Below, one piece after another: positions 8,522 to 18,455 of a stretch of DNA of 64,000 nt (its first letter is position 1; every line of letters starts with the position of its first letter). The notes beneath the pieces were generated by a model. That model ran no database searches. It saw only the letters and a program-made list of their open reading frames with translations, and had not been told where the DNA came from. Source of the stretch: Flavobacterium xinjiangense (GTDB taxonomy: Bacteria > Bacteroidota > Bacteroidia > Flavobacteriales > Flavobacteriaceae); contig NZ_FRCL01000002.1 in the NCBI RefSeq assembly GCF_900142885.1, positions 248,001 to 312,000 on the forward strand, given 5' to 3'. Both the position numbers and the translations under genes were made by a program.

Positions 8522-10111
8522 ATGAAAAAGACACAAATAAAATTATTGGGTATTTCTTTGTTACTGTTGGTGATGTTGTTCCCATCATGTACCAATGATT
8601 TGAACCAAGCTCCAGAAAGTGCTAATGCTATTCCGGGTGACCAATTTTTCAGTACACCGGAATCTTATAAGCAAAATCTAGCCAAATTATATGCAGGATT
8701 TGCTACCTCAGGACAAACTGCGGCTGGTTCTCCAGATATTTCAGGAATAGATGAAGGAGAGAGTCAATACATTAGAGGGTATTGGTTGTTACAGGAATTA
8801 ACTACTGATGAAGCGGTTATTGCCTGGAATGATGGAACTATAAAAGATCTTCATTCACAAACATGGACTTCTTTGGATCGTTTTGTAACGGCTGTTTTTG
8901 CCCGTTACTCTTTTCAAATTGTAAACTGCAATGAGTTTTTACGTCAAACTACTGATGAAAAATTAACTGCAAGAGGAATTGATGCTACTTTGAAAGCGGA
9001 GATCGCTACTTACAGAGCTGAAGCACGTTTCTTGAGAGCAATGACGTACTGGCATTTAATTGATATGTTTGGTGGTGGTTCATTAGTAACGGAGGATTCT
9101 CCGAGTACTTTCTTTTACCCAGAATATGCCACAAGAGCAGAATTATACAAATTTGTTGATGATGAATTGACAGCGATTACTCCATTATTGAAAGCACCAA
9201 AAGCTAATGAGGCGTATCGTGTGGATCAAGCTGCTGCCTGGATGTTACAAGCTAAATTGTACATGAATGCAAAAGTATATACTGGTATAGATCATTATGC
9301 TGCGGCAGTTCCATTAATTACAAAAATCACGGGTTCAAGTTATAAATTGCACACTAATTACAATCAATTGTTTTTTGCAGATAATGATAAAAATGGTGCG
9401 CAAAACGAATTTATTTTTGCAATAGGCTTTGACGGTCTTCATACACAAACTTATGGTGGAACTACTTTCTTAACGCATGCCCCAGTAGGCGGTAGTATGA
9501 AAGCAGCTGAATTTGGAATCAATGGTGGATGGGCTGGTATTAGAACAACTGCTGCATTTGTTGATAAGTTTGATGCTAATACTACAGATGCACGTGGACA
9601 ATTCTATAAAGATGGTCAAACCAAAGAAATTAAGAATATTGGTTCTTTTACAGATGGTTATGCAATTCAAAAATTTAGAAATGTAGATGTAAATGGTAAA
9701 CAAGGTTCAGATAAAGCAGGTAACTTTTCTGATGCAGATTTTCCAATTTTCCGTTTAGCTGATGCTTATTTAATGTATGCGGAATGTGCTGTACGAGGTG
9801 CAGGTGGGACTTTGCCACAAGCAGCTACTTATCTTAATGCTTTAAGAACAAGAGCAAAAGGCGCTACAATAAGTCAAGGCGATTTAACACTTGATTTTAT
9901 TCTTGACGAAAGAGCGAGAGAATTACATTGGGAAGGACACAGAAGAACAGATTTAATTCGTTTCGGAAAATTCTCTGGAGGTAGTTATTTATGGCCATGG
10001 AAAGGGAATGTTGCTGGAGGATCTCCAACACAGTCTTACAGAGATTTATTCCCTATTCCTGCAACGGCTTTATCTTCAAATAGTAAATTACAACAAAACC
10101 CTGGATATTAA
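8522..10111 (+). CDS. susD: SusD-like starch-binding outer-membrane lipoprotein
   Basis: Surface lipoprotein that captures glycans and caps the SusC channel. The 529-residue protein has a lipoprotein signal (LLLVMLFPSC, acylated cysteine near residue 23). The helical TPR-rich core contains the family-typical ETYRAEARFLRAMTYWHLIDMFGG-like region near residue 160. The C-terminal RagB/SusD segment includes FRLADAYLMYAEC and LDERARELHWEGHRRTDLIRFG, with FPIPATALSSN near the end. It sits directly behind susC in the order always seen for these pairs. Confidence 0.95.
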   Translation: MKKTQIKLLGISLLLLVMLFPSCTNDLNQAPESANAIPGDQFFSTPESYKQNLAKLYAGFATSGQTAAGSPDISGIDEGESQYIRGYWLLQELTTDEAVIAWNDGTIKDLHSQTWTSLDRFVTAVFARYSFQIVNCNEFLRQTTDEKLTARGIDATLKAEIATYRAEARFLRAMTYWHLIDMFGGGSLVTEDSPSTFFYPEYATRAELYKFVDDELTAITPLLKAPKANEAYRVDQAAAWMLQAKLYMNAKVYTGIDHYAAAVPLITKITGSSYKLHTNYNQLFFADNDKNGAQNEFIFAIGFDGLHTQTYGGTTFLTHAPVGGSMKAAEFGINGGWAGIRTTAAFVDKFDANTTDARGQFYKDGQTKEIKNIGSFTDGYAIQKFRNVDVNGKQGSDKAGNFSDADFPIFRLADAYLMYAECAVRGAGGTLPQAATYLNALRTRAKGATISQGDLTLDFILDERARELHWEGHRRTDLIRFGKFSGGSYLWPWKGNVAGGSPTQSYRDLFPIPATALSSNSKLQQNPGY

Positions 10112-10132
10112 TAATTTAAAAAATATATAAAA

Positions 10133-11197
10133 ATGAAAAATATAACTAAATCAATAATTGCTTTATTTGCAGTAGTTGCTTTCTCTTGTACGGTACAAGA
10201 TGTTCAAGACAGACCAGTCATTGAAGGGGTTGATTCCCCAGTATTAACAGCTCCAACTTCTGGTGCTGCTTATGTTCTTTCTCCTGCAAATGCAGCTGCT
10301 CAAGCAGAACGTTTTACATGGAAATCAGCTAATTTTGGAGGTGACGTACAAGTTACGTATGCAGTAGAAATGGACAAAAAAGGAAATGCATTCAAAACTC
10401 CTCAGTCTATTGGATCTGTAATTTCAGCAAATCAAGTTTCTGTAAGTGTTGAATCCATGAATAAAGCGGCTTTATTATTGAAAGCAACGCCTTTTTCCCC
10501 TGGGGAATTTGAAGTAAGAGTAAAATCAAGCGCTGGTGCCCTTGCTGCAATGTATTCTAATGTTGTAGGAATTGTAGTTACGCCTTACACTACTGAAAAT
10601 CCTAAATTATGGGTTCCTGGTGGTTATGCTAAAGCCTCTGGATATCCTAACGATTGGGATCCTGCTACATCTCCACAACTTTCTGCTTCAGGATATGGTA
10701 AAGTAGATTTTGAAGGATATGTTAATTTTAATGATGCTAATGCAGAATATAAATTCACAAGTTTCCCAGAGTGGAAAGGTGAGTTTGGAGCTGGAGCAAC
10801 TGCAGGAACATTAGATCCTAAAGGAGCTAATCTTAAAATTCCTGCTGCTGGTTATTATCAGATTGTAGTTGATACTGAAAAATTAACTTACAAAGCGACT
10901 GCAACTTCATGGGGAATCATTGGTAGTGCAACTGCGGGTGGTTGGGATAACAGTACAGCAATGACTTACAATAAAACGACAAAATTATGGTCTGTAACTG
11001 CAACGCTAACTGGAGCTGAATTTAAATTTAGAGCGAATAATGGTTGGGATATAAACCTAGGTAAACTTAAAACGGCTCCTGATGGTTCTCACCTAGAATA
11101 TGGTGGCGATAATATTGCTGTAGCAGCTGGAAATTACACGATAACTTTAGATTTAAGTTCTCCAAGAAATTACAAATACACGATTACAAAAAATTAA
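10133..11197 (+). CDS. susE: SusE/SusF-like outer-membrane starch-binding lipoprotein
   Basis: Accessory surface lipoprotein that binds starch next to the SusCD complex. It has 354 residues and the lipoprotein signal VVAFSC (cysteine at about residue 19). An N-terminal SusE-type Ig-like domain spans about residues 35-150 (SPVLTAPTSGAAYVLSPANA, FTWKSANFGGDVQVTYAVEM). Two glycan-binding modules of the SusE/F type follow: one from about 160 (LWVPGGYAKASGYPNDWDP) and one from about 262 (WGIIGSATAGGWDNS, ending in a FRANNGWDINLG block). SusE and SusF cannot be told apart safely; the short length with one pair of modules fits SusE. Confidence 0.88.
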   Translation: MKNITKSIIALFAVVAFSCTVQDVQDRPVIEGVDSPVLTAPTSGAAYVLSPANAAAQAERFTWKSANFGGDVQVTYAVEMDKKGNAFKTPQSIGSVISANQVSVSVESMNKAALLLKATPFSPGEFEVRVKSSAGALAAMYSNVVGIVVTPYTTENPKLWVPGGYAKASGYPNDWDPATSPQLSASGYGKVDFEGYVNFNDANAEYKFTSFPEWKGEFGAGATAGTLDPKGANLKIPAAGYYQIVVDTEKLTYKATATSWGIIGSATAGGWDNSTAMTYNKTTKLWSVTATLTGAEFKFRANNGWDINLGKLKTAPDGSHLEYGGDNIAVAAGNYTITLDLSSPRNYKYTITKN

Positions 11198-11211
11198 TTT
11201 TTTTAAATTTG

Positions 11212-11240
11212 AAGGGGCTGTCTTATGGATAGCCCCTTTT
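11212..11240 (+). terminator. Hairpin terminator/attenuator between susE and the amylase gene
   Basis: AAGGGGCTGTC and GATAGCCCCTT form an 11-bp stem (one G-U) with a TTATG loop, followed by TTATTT. It lies between two co-directional genes only 66 bases apart, so it probably lowers but need not abolish read-through into the amylase gene. Confidence 0.7.
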
Positions 11241-11263
11241 ATTTAATTTAATAAATAAATGAG

Positions 11264-14113
11264 ATGAAAAAAATTACTTTATTATTTTTACTAATATCAT
11301 CTATTAGTTTTGCGCAATTCACAACAACGCCTTCGCCGGCGATTGCTAGTGCTTCTGTTACGCTAAATTTTAATAAAATGGGAACGCCATTAGCTGCCTA
11401 TACAGGCACAATATATGCGCATATTGGTTTGACCGTTAATGGAACACGATGGCAAAATGTCAAAGGAACATGGGCGAACAATTCAACTCAGCCTGCATTA
11501 ACATTTATTTCAGGAACTACTTATAAATTAGATCTAACACCTGATTTATATACTTATTTTGGAGTTCCACTTTCTAGTTCTATCACTGAAATTTGTGTTG
11601 TATTGAGAAATGACGCTGGAAACATGCAGACTGCGGATACTTTTTTTAATGTTGGAGCTTTTCAAGTAAATCTAACAGCTCCAACTGAAAATAGTTCAAC
11701 AATAATTGCATCTGGAGCCAGTTTTAATATTTCCGCAACAAATACAGGCGGCAATGCCAGCTATAACTTAAAAGCAAATGGCACTAGCATAAATACAAAT
11801 GCAAGTACAGCTAGTTATGCTTTTAATGATACTAATATTACCGGTAATAGAAATTATGTATTGGAGGTAACACAAGGAAGTACTACGGTAATTAAAAAGT
11901 TTACAGTAATCGTAAATCCAGGAGCCGTTAGTGCAGTAATGCCTGCAGGTTTATTGGATGGAATCAATTATAACAGTGCGGATTTTACTAAAGCAACTCT
12001 GGTTCTTGATGCTCCGTTAAAGGATTTCGTGTACGTAGCCGGTAGTTTTAATAACTGGCAGCCGGACGCAAACTATGCCATGAAAAAGGACCCTGTTTCA
12101 GGAAAATTTTGGTTGGAACTAACCGGATTAACATCGGGTACCAATTATACCTATCAATATTGGGTAGTTGACGCAACGCCTATTGCAGGGACGCCTTCTC
12201 TGGTAAAAACCGCGGATCCTTATTCTACTTTAGTATTATCGGCCGATGACGATCCTTATATTCCGGCTGCATCTTATCCAAATTTGCCTGTATATCCTAC
12301 AGGTCAACAAAGAGAAGTGACTGTTTTGCAAACGGGTCAAATGCCTTATGCTTGGAGTGCTTCAACGACTAATTTTGTAAAACCTGAAAAGGAAAAATTG
12401 GTGGTTTATGAACTTTTGGTAAGGGATTTTGATGCGGGTAGAAGTTACCAAAGTGTAATTGACAGAATTGATTATTTCAAAAATTTAAAAATAAATGCCA
12501 TCGAATTATTACCAGTAATGGAATTTGAAGGAAATGAAAGTTGGGGTTACAACACTTCTTTCCATATGGCATTGGATAAGTTTTATGGTACTTCAAGTAA
12601 ACTTAAAGAATTGATAGACGTATGCCATCAAAACGGAATTGCAGTAATTCTGGATGTTGCATTGAATCATGCTTTTGACAGAAATCCAATGGTTAGAATG
12701 TGGATGAACGATCCTGATGGCGACGGCTGGGGTTCTCCTTCAACAGAAAATCCTTATTTGAATACTGTGGCGAAACACAGTTATAGTGTAGGGAACGATT
12801 TCAATCATACTTCGGACTTGACGAAAAATTACGTAAAAAGAGTAATAAAACAGTGGATTCAAGAATATAAAATTGACGGTTTCCGTTGGGATTTAACCAA
12901 AGGCTTTACGCAAAATTGTACGGCAAATGATGAAACTTGTACAAATGCGTATCAAGCAGACAGAGTTGCTATTTTGAAAGATTATGCCGATTATTCTTGG
13001 AGTCTAGATCCAACACATTACACTATTTTTGAACATTTGGGAAGCGATACAGAGGAACAGCAATGGGCAAATTATAGAATTGCCGAAACTCCTAGCAAAG
13101 GAATCATGATGTGGGGTAAAATGACCGATCCATACAATCAATTGACTATGGGGTATAATTCTAGCAATGATATTGCAAGAATGAACAGTGCTAACCACGG
13201 TTTTACCAAAAACAGATTAATGGGATATGCTGAAAGTCATGATGAAGAACGATTGATGTATAAAAACATACAATATGGTGCCAATCTAAATGGCTATAAT
13301 GTAAAAACTCCTGCAACTGCTTTGTCAAGAATGTCAGCTTTAGGAGCGGTTTCTTTATTAGTTCCGGGACCAAAAATGATTTGGCATTTTGGTGAATTAG
13401 GTTGGGATATTTCTATTTTTAGTTGCAATGATGGCTCTGTAAATACCTCTGCAGATGCAATTTCAGGAGACTGTAAATTGGACAAAAAACCGCAACCGCA
13501 ATGGACAAATAATTGGTTAGGAGATGCCGGAAGAGGTAAGATTTATACGGATTGGGCTAAAATGATCAGTATGAAAATTGCGGAACCCGTTTTTTCTGGA
13601 ACAGCAACGATGACAAGTGGTACTTCATTAACGCCTAATATTAAGATTACCAATGCCGCTTTGGCGGGAACGCAACTTAGAGATGTATTGGTCTTAGCTA
13701 ATTTTGATTTGACTGCTAAAGATGTACCGACTGGTTTTCCTTATACCGGAACTTGGTACAATTTGATGGATAATTCTTCAATTAATGTCACTAATGTGAA
13801 TGCTCCGATTAATATTCCCGCAGGCGGTTTTCTAATTTACGGTAATAAAGTAGCAAACTTAGCAATTGCTAATTATGAAAAAACCAATACGGTTAATTTA
13901 TATCCAAATCCTGCTTCAAGTTATTTTACGTTAAATACTAATACCACTAAAGTTCAGGTTTTCTCAATCACGGGACAAATGGTAAAAAGCTTTAATGGTA
14001 ATCATTCGAAAGATACTCCTTTTGTGATCAGTGATTTAAGCAAAGGACTGTATATTGTAAAAGTTCTGAATGATAACAATGAAACAGAAGTAATGAAATT
14101 CATAAAAGAGTAA
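11264..14113 (+). CDS. Secreted GH13 alpha-amylase with T9SS sorting domain
   Basis: Extracellular alpha-glucan hydrolase of 949 residues. After the signal peptide (cleavage after SISFAQ) come two beta-rich domains (about 20-225) and an E-set/CBM48-like domain near 245-345 (VYVAGSFNNWQPDANYAMKK). The GH13 barrel runs from about 375 to 800: motif I DVALNHAF, nucleophile Asp543 in FRWDLTKG, acid/base Glu590 in IFEHLG, and the third carboxylate Asp660 in ESHDEERLM. The last ~75 residues (LYPNPASSYF to the C-terminus) are a type A Por-secretion sorting domain, so export by the type IX system to the surface or medium is likely. It should supply maltodextrins to the SusCDE proteins encoded just upstream. 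Confidence 0.93.
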   Translation: MKKITLLFLLISSISFAQFTTTPSPAIASASVTLNFNKMGTPLAAYTGTIYAHIGLTVNGTRWQNVKGTWANNSTQPALTFISGTTYKLDLTPDLYTYFGVPLSSSITEICVVLRNDAGNMQTADTFFNVGAFQVNLTAPTENSSTIIASGASFNISATNTGGNASYNLKANGTSINTNASTASYAFNDTNITGNRNYVLEVTQGSTTVIKKFTVIVNPGAVSAVMPAGLLDGINYNSADFTKATLVLDAPLKDFVYVAGSFNNWQPDANYAMKKDPVSGKFWLELTGLTSGTNYTYQYWVVDATPIAGTPSLVKTADPYSTLVLSADDDPYIPAASYPNLPVYPTGQQREVTVLQTGQMPYAWSASTTNFVKPEKEKLVVYELLVRDFDAGRSYQSVIDRIDYFKNLKINAIELLPVMEFEGNESWGYNTSFHMALDKFYGTSSKLKELIDVCHQNGIAVILDVALNHAFDRNPMVRMWMNDPDGDGWGSPSTENPYLNTVAKHSYSVGNDFNHTSDLTKNYVKRVIKQWIQEYKIDGFRWDLTKGFTQNCTANDETCTNAYQADRVAILKDYADYSWSLDPTHYTIFEHLGSDTEEQQWANYRIAETPSKGIMMWGKMTDPYNQLTMGYNSSNDIARMNSANHGFTKNRLMGYAESHDEERLMYKNIQYGANLNGYNVKTPATALSRMSALGAVSLLVPGPKMIWHFGELGWDISIFSCNDGSVNTSADAISGDCKLDKKPQPQWTNNWLGDAGRGKIYTDWAKMISMKIAEPVFSGTATMTSGTSLTPNIKITNAALAGTQLRDVLVLANFDLTAKDVPTGFPYTGTWYNLMDNSSINVTNVNAPINIPAGGFLIYGNKVANLAIANYEKTNTVNLYPNPASSYFTLNTNTTKVQVFSITGQMVKSFNGNHSKDTPFVISDLSKGLYIVKVLNDNNETEVMKFIKE

Positions 14114-14130
14114 AATTTACATCGAATATT

Positions 14131-14164
14131 AAAAAGGCTGTCTCTAAAAAGACAGCCTTTTTTT
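14131..14164 (+). terminator. Terminator of the amylase gene
   Basis: AAAAAGGCTGTC pairs with GACAGCCTTTTT around the loop TCTAAAAA and is followed by a T-run. It is symmetrical enough to work from both strands. Confidence 0.85.
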
Positions 14165-14170
14165 GTACAA

Positions 14171-14199
14171 AAAAACTGCTTCCAAAGGGAAGCAGTTTT
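14171..14199 (-). terminator. Terminator of the acs operon
   Basis: AAAACTGCTTCC and GGAAGCAGTTTT form a 12-bp perfect stem with a 4-base loop. On the minus strand it is followed by TTTTTGT, 28 bases after the acs stop codon. Confidence 0.85.
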
Positions 14200-14227
14200 C
14201 AACAAATTACCACAACTAAAAAAAAAT

Positions 14228-16135
14228 TTATACTTTTTCGTTTTTTATTTCTTCTACGATTTCAGGATTCAATAGAGTGGAAATATCACCAAAATTAGAA
14301 TAATCTCCTTCGGCAATCTTACGCAAAATTCTACGCATTATTTTACCAGAGCGGGTTTTTGGTAAACCAGAAACAAACTGTATTTTATCCAGTTTTGCAA
14401 TTGGTCCTATGTGATCGGATATGTGCTGGTTTATCTCTTTGCTAAGGTTTTCTCGATCACGATATTCTCCTGTTTCTTTCAAAATTACAAAACCATACAA
14501 GGCATTTCCTTTGATGTCATGTGGGAAACCTACAATGGCAGATTCTGCAACTGCCGGATGTTCATTTATGGCGTCTTCGATTGGTGCCGTTCCCAGATTA
14601 TGTCCGGAAACAATAACTACGTCATCTACACGACCTGTAATTCTATAATATCCAACTTCATCACGCAAAGCGCCGTCTCCAGTGAAATATTTGCCTGGAA
14701 AGGCAGAGAAATAAGTGTCTTTATATCGTTGATGATCGCCCCAAATAGTTCTGGCAATTCCCGGCCAAGGAAATTTAATACACAAACTGCCCGTAACCTG
14801 ATTTCCTTCTATTTCGTTGCGTCTTTCATCCATTAAAACGGGCTGAACTCCTGGTAAGGGAAGCGAAGCATAGGTTGGTTTTGTTGGAGTAACAAAGGCA
14901 ATTGGTGAAATCATAATTCCTCCGGTTTCGGTTTGCCACCACGTGTCAACTACCGGACATTTTTTGTCTCCTACGTGGTTATTGTACCAGTGCCAAGCTT
15001 CTTCATTGATTGGTTCTCCGACAGAACCAAGGACTTTCAAAGAGGTTAATTGGTAGCGCTGAACGTATTCAATACTTTCTTTTGCCAAAGCTCTAATGGC
15101 GGTTGGAGCGGTATAAAACTGAGTTACTTTGTGCTTTTCGATTGTTTGCCAAAAACGACTGAAGTCAGGATAGGAGGGAACTCCTTCAAAAATTACGGTC
15201 GTCGCTCCGTTCAATAGCGGGCCGTAAACAATGTAGGAATGTCCGGTAATCCAGCCTATATCAGCGGTACACCAAAAAATATCATTTTCTTCATAGCTAA
15301 AAACATTCTTGAAAGTGTAAGCAGTATAAACCATATAACCAGCCGTAGTATGCACCATTCCTTTTGGTTTTCCTGTTGAACCCGAAGTGTAAAGGATAAA
15401 CAAAGGATCTTCGGCATCCATAATTTCTGCAACATTATTATCTGATGCTTGGTCTAAAAGAGGCTGCAACCATTGATCACGACCTTGTTTCATCTTTACG
15501 GAAGTATTCGTTCTCTTAACCACTAATACGTTTGAAACTCCAGGACAACTTGTCAAGGCATCGTCAATTATTCCTTTTAAATCAATTGTTTTATTACCAC
15601 GATAACCACCATCGGATGTGATGACCATTTTACAATCGGAGTCATTTATTCTTGTGGCAACAGCAGAGGCAGAGAATCCCGCAAAAACAACCGAGTGGAT
15701 AGCTCCAATTCTGGCGCAAGCCAAAGTAGTAATGGCTAATTCAGGAATCATTGGTAAATAAATACACACACGATCTCCTTTTTTTACGCCTTGTTCTCGC
15801 AATACATTTGCCATTTTACAGACCCGCTCGTGCAATTCATTATACGAAATGTGTAATGCTTCTTCATTGGGGTCATTCGGTTCAAAAATGATCGCCGTTT
15901 TATCTCCTTTTTTAGCAAGATGTCTGTCGATACAGTTTTTAGTGATGTTTACTTTAGCATCAACAAACCATTTTATTTCGGCTTCAGCCATATTAAAATC
16001 GACAACTTTTTCCCATTGTTGATACCAAGTGAAATTTTCGGCAGCAATTTTGTCCCAGAATTTTTTTGGTTCGCGAACTGATTTTTTGTATTCTTTAAAG
16101 TATTCTTCTAAGGTGTTAATTTTATAGCGACTCAT
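14228..16135 (-). CDS. acs: Acetate--CoA ligase (AMP-forming acetyl-CoA synthetase)
   Basis: Cytoplasmic enzyme that activates acetate with ATP and CoA to acetyl-CoA. The 635 residues match the usual length of ~640-650. Visible are the N-terminal ACAS_N region (YFKEYKKSVREPKKFWDKIA), the P-loop-like ILYTSGSTGKPKGM, the acyl-pocket motif VDTWWQTETGG, and the C-terminal PKTRSGKIMRR with the catalytic lysine that is reversibly acetylated in known Acs enzymes. It starts 15 bases after a second acyl-CoA synthetase in what looks like one operon with a sensor kinase, transporter and porin. This order echoes the CrbS/CrbR control of acs described in proteobacteria. Confidence 0.95.
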   Translation of the reverse strand: MSRYKINTLEEYFKEYKKSVREPKKFWDKIAAENFTWYQQWEKVVDFNMAEAEIKWFVDAKVNITKNCIDRHLAKKGDKTAIIFEPNDPNEEALHISYNELHERVCKMANVLREQGVKKGDRVCIYLPMIPELAITTLACARIGAIHSVVFAGFSASAVATRINDSDCKMVITSDGGYRGNKTIDLKGIIDDALTSCPGVSNVLVVKRTNTSVKMKQGRDQWLQPLLDQASDNNVAEIMDAEDPLFILYTSGSTGKPKGMVHTTAGYMVYTAYTFKNVFSYEENDIFWCTADIGWITGHSYIVYGPLLNGATTVIFEGVPSYPDFSRFWQTIEKHKVTQFYTAPTAIRALAKESIEYVQRYQLTSLKVLGSVGEPINEEAWHWYNNHVGDKKCPVVDTWWQTETGGIMISPIAFVTPTKPTYASLPLPGVQPVLMDERRNEIEGNQVTGSLCIKFPWPGIARTIWGDHQRYKDTYFSAFPGKYFTGDGALRDEVGYYRITGRVDDVVIVSGHNLGTAPIEDAINEHPAVAESAIVGFPHDIKGNALYGFVILKETGEYRDRENLSKEINQHISDHIGPIAKLDKIQFVSGLPKTRSGKIMRRILRKIAEGDYSNFGDISTLLNPEIVEEIKNEKV

Positions 16136-16150
16136 AATTATGATATTTTC

Positions 16151-18052
16151 TTATTTAGTATTATAAACTCCGATTTCATATTTTTTCAAAACAGTAATTA
16201 TTTCATCAACAATGGATTCATCATCAATCGTAGATGGGATTTGATAATTTTCTCCATCAGAAATGCTTCGCATCAGTTTTCTCAGGGTTTTTCCGGAACG
16301 TGTTTTTGGCAATCGTTCTACAATTACAACATTTCTCAGGGAGGCAACCGCGCCTATTTGTTGGCGAACTAATTTTATGATTTCCTGCTCTAATTGAAAA
16401 TGTTCAATTTCAGCATCTAATTTGGTTACAACCAAAGCCAAAGGAGTTTGTCCTTTTAAAGCATCATTTATACCTATTACGGCACACTCCGCAACCGAAT
16501 GATGGGATGCAACAATTTCTTCCATTTCAGCTGTCGAAAGGCGATGTCCGGCAACATTAATCACATCATCCACTCTGCCGGTAATGAAAATATAATCGTC
16601 TTCGTCTTTAAATCCACCATCACCAGAGAAATAATAACCCGGAAATTTATTTAAATAACCTGCTTTAAATCGGGGATTGTCATTCCATAAATCCATTAAA
16701 GTTCCGGGAGGCAACGGTAATTTCAGTACCACATAACCTTCTTCATTTGGACCTAATTCAGTGCCTTTTTCGTCAAATATTGTAATATCAAAGCCACAAA
16801 CCGCTTTTCCTACTGAACCGGGTTTTATGGGCAAATATTCAACACCCATCATATTGGCAATCATTGGCCAACCTGATTCTGTTTGCCACCAATGGTCGAT
16901 TGCCGGAACAGGAATGTGTTCTAAATACCATTCTAATGTTGCGACATCACAACGTTCACCTGCCAAAAATTGTGTTTTCAAAGAACTCAAATCATATTTT
17001 TTAATGAAATCTCCGTTAGGATCTTCTTTTTTAATAGCACGAATAGCAGTGGGTGCAGTAAACATAGTGTTGACTTTATGTTCTTCGATAATTCTCCAGA
17101 AGGCACTGGCATCAGGCGTTTTAATTGGTTTTCCTTCAAAAATGATGGTGGTATTTCTATTGATTAATGGACCGTAAACAATAAAACTATGTCCAACAAC
17201 CCAGCCCACATCTGAAGCGGCCCAGAAAACCTCATTTTCTTTTACACCATAGATATATTGCATCGAAAATTTAAGCGCCACGGCATAACCACCAGTATCT
17301 CTCACAATTCCTTTTGGTTTTCCGGTTGTTCCCGAGGTGTGAAGTACATATAAAGGATGCGTTGCATTTACTGGAACACAAGGCGTTTCTTCCGATCCGT
17401 AAACTAGCGCATCATAATCAACATCATATTTTTTAAACGGAACTCTTGCTCCTAATTTTCTGTTGAAAACGATTACTTTTTTTGGTCTGTGAGAAGCTAA
17501 TTCAATCGCTTCGTCCACTAATGGTTTGTAGGCGATTAAACGGTCAATTTCAATTCCTGAAGAGGCAGTGATGATCGCTTTAGGTTTGCAATCGTCAATT
17601 CGAATAGCCAATTCATGCGGTGCAAAACCGCCAAAAACTACCGAATGTGTCACGCCAATTCTGGCACAAGCAAGCATTGCAAACGCAGCTTGCGGAATCA
17701 TTGGCATATAAATTATTGCAGTGTTGCCTTTTTTTAAACCGAGTGAGAGCATTCCTCCGGCGAGTTTTGCCACTTCAGCTTTTACTTCAAAAAAAGTATA
17801 TTTTTTTACAGTTTGTGTTACCGGTGAATCGTAAATAAGTGCAATTTGGTCTCCATAACCATCTTGAATATGCTTGTCTAATGCCAAATAACAGATGTTT
17901 AATTCTCCGTCTTTGTACCAAACCGGATATCCATTTTCATCATTTGATATAATAGTTTCAGGTTTATTATACCATTCTATCGCCATCGCCTGTTCTTTCC
18001 AGAAAGCTTCAGGTTGATTAATGCTGTTAGTATAAAAATCTTTATAATTCAT
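16151..18052 (-). CDS. prpE: Propionyl-CoA synthetase-like acyl-CoA synthetase
   Basis: AMP-forming ligase of 633 residues, paralogous to the adjacent Acs. It activates a short-chain acid, most likely propionate. Motifs: LHTSGTTGKPKGIVRDTGGY, which resembles PrpE/ACSS3 rather than Acs (SGSTGKPKG); the pocket motif IDHWWQTESGWPM, where Acs has ETGGIM; and PKTRSGKTLRKLMR with the catalytic lysine. The DTGGY and ESGWP signatures are typical of propionyl-CoA synthetases. It is 15 bases upstream of acs and 40 bases downstream of the response regulator, so all three are probably co-transcribed. The exact acid preference cannot be read from sequence alone. Confidence 0.85.
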   Translation of the reverse strand: MNYKDFYTNSINQPEAFWKEQAMAIEWYNKPETIISNDENGYPVWYKDGELNICYLALDKHIQDGYGDQIALIYDSPVTQTVKKYTFFEVKAEVAKLAGGMLSLGLKKGNTAIIYMPMIPQAAFAMLACARIGVTHSVVFGGFAPHELAIRIDDCKPKAIITASSGIEIDRLIAYKPLVDEAIELASHRPKKVIVFNRKLGARVPFKKYDVDYDALVYGSEETPCVPVNATHPLYVLHTSGTTGKPKGIVRDTGGYAVALKFSMQYIYGVKENEVFWAASDVGWVVGHSFIVYGPLINRNTTIIFEGKPIKTPDASAFWRIIEEHKVNTMFTAPTAIRAIKKEDPNGDFIKKYDLSSLKTQFLAGERCDVATLEWYLEHIPVPAIDHWWQTESGWPMIANMMGVEYLPIKPGSVGKAVCGFDITIFDEKGTELGPNEEGYVVLKLPLPPGTLMDLWNDNPRFKAGYLNKFPGYYFSGDGGFKDEDDYIFITGRVDDVINVAGHRLSTAEMEEIVASHHSVAECAVIGINDALKGQTPLALVVTKLDAEIEHFQLEQEIIKLVRQQIGAVASLRNVVIVERLPKTRSGKTLRKLMRSISDGENYQIPSTIDDESIVDEIITVLKKYEIGVYNTK

Positions 18053-18092
18053 TTTGTTGTTGGTTGTTTATAGTTTTAAAAAATCCAATATT

Positions 18093-18452
18093 TTAAATTA
18101 ATCCTTGGACCTGTTCTACCAGTTTTTTGACCGAAAAAGGCTTGAGTACATATAAATTTGCACCTAGAGAAAGTCCTTTTTCAATGTCTTTTTCTTTGTT
18201 TTTTGCCGTTAGGAAAATAACCTTGCAATGTTTCAGTCGTTCGTCTTTTTTAATTTGTTCCAATGTAGCGTAACCGTCAACCATTGGCATCATTACGTCC
18301 AGAATGATCACATCCGGAAGTTGATTCTTCAAAATCTCTAAAGCTTCCTGTCCGTCGCGTGCAATGAAAACTTCAAAATTGTTCTTTTTGAATGTGTATT
18401 CAAGTGACATGACAATATTTGGTTCGTCATCTACAATTAAAATTTTTTTCAT
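18093..18452 (-). CDS. Receiver-only response regulator
   Basis: A stand-alone REC domain of 119 residues. Acidic pocket residues are in IVDDE (Asp8/Asp9), the phosphoacceptor is Asp52 in ILDVMMP, the switch threonine is in FLTAK near residue 82, and the conserved lysine is Lys104 in LKPFS. Nothing follows the receiver, so there is no DNA-binding or enzymatic output. It starts three bases after the sensor kinase stop and is surely its partner. In proteobacterial CrbSR-type systems the partner carries a DNA-binding domain; here the output must be another protein or protein contact. Confidence 0.9.
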   Translation of the reverse strand: MKKILIVDDEPNIVMSLEYTFKKNNFEVFIARDGQEALEILKNQLPDVIILDVMMPMVDGYATLEQIKKDERLKHCKVIFLTAKNKEKDIEKGLSLGANLYVLKPFSVKKLVEQVQGLI

Positions 18453-18455
18453 TTT

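Noticed and set aside
16761..17177. Plus-strand 138-codon frame opposite the propionyl-CoA synthetase-like gene
   Set aside because: Antisense to strongly conserved coding sequence, no recognisable domain or separate promoter.
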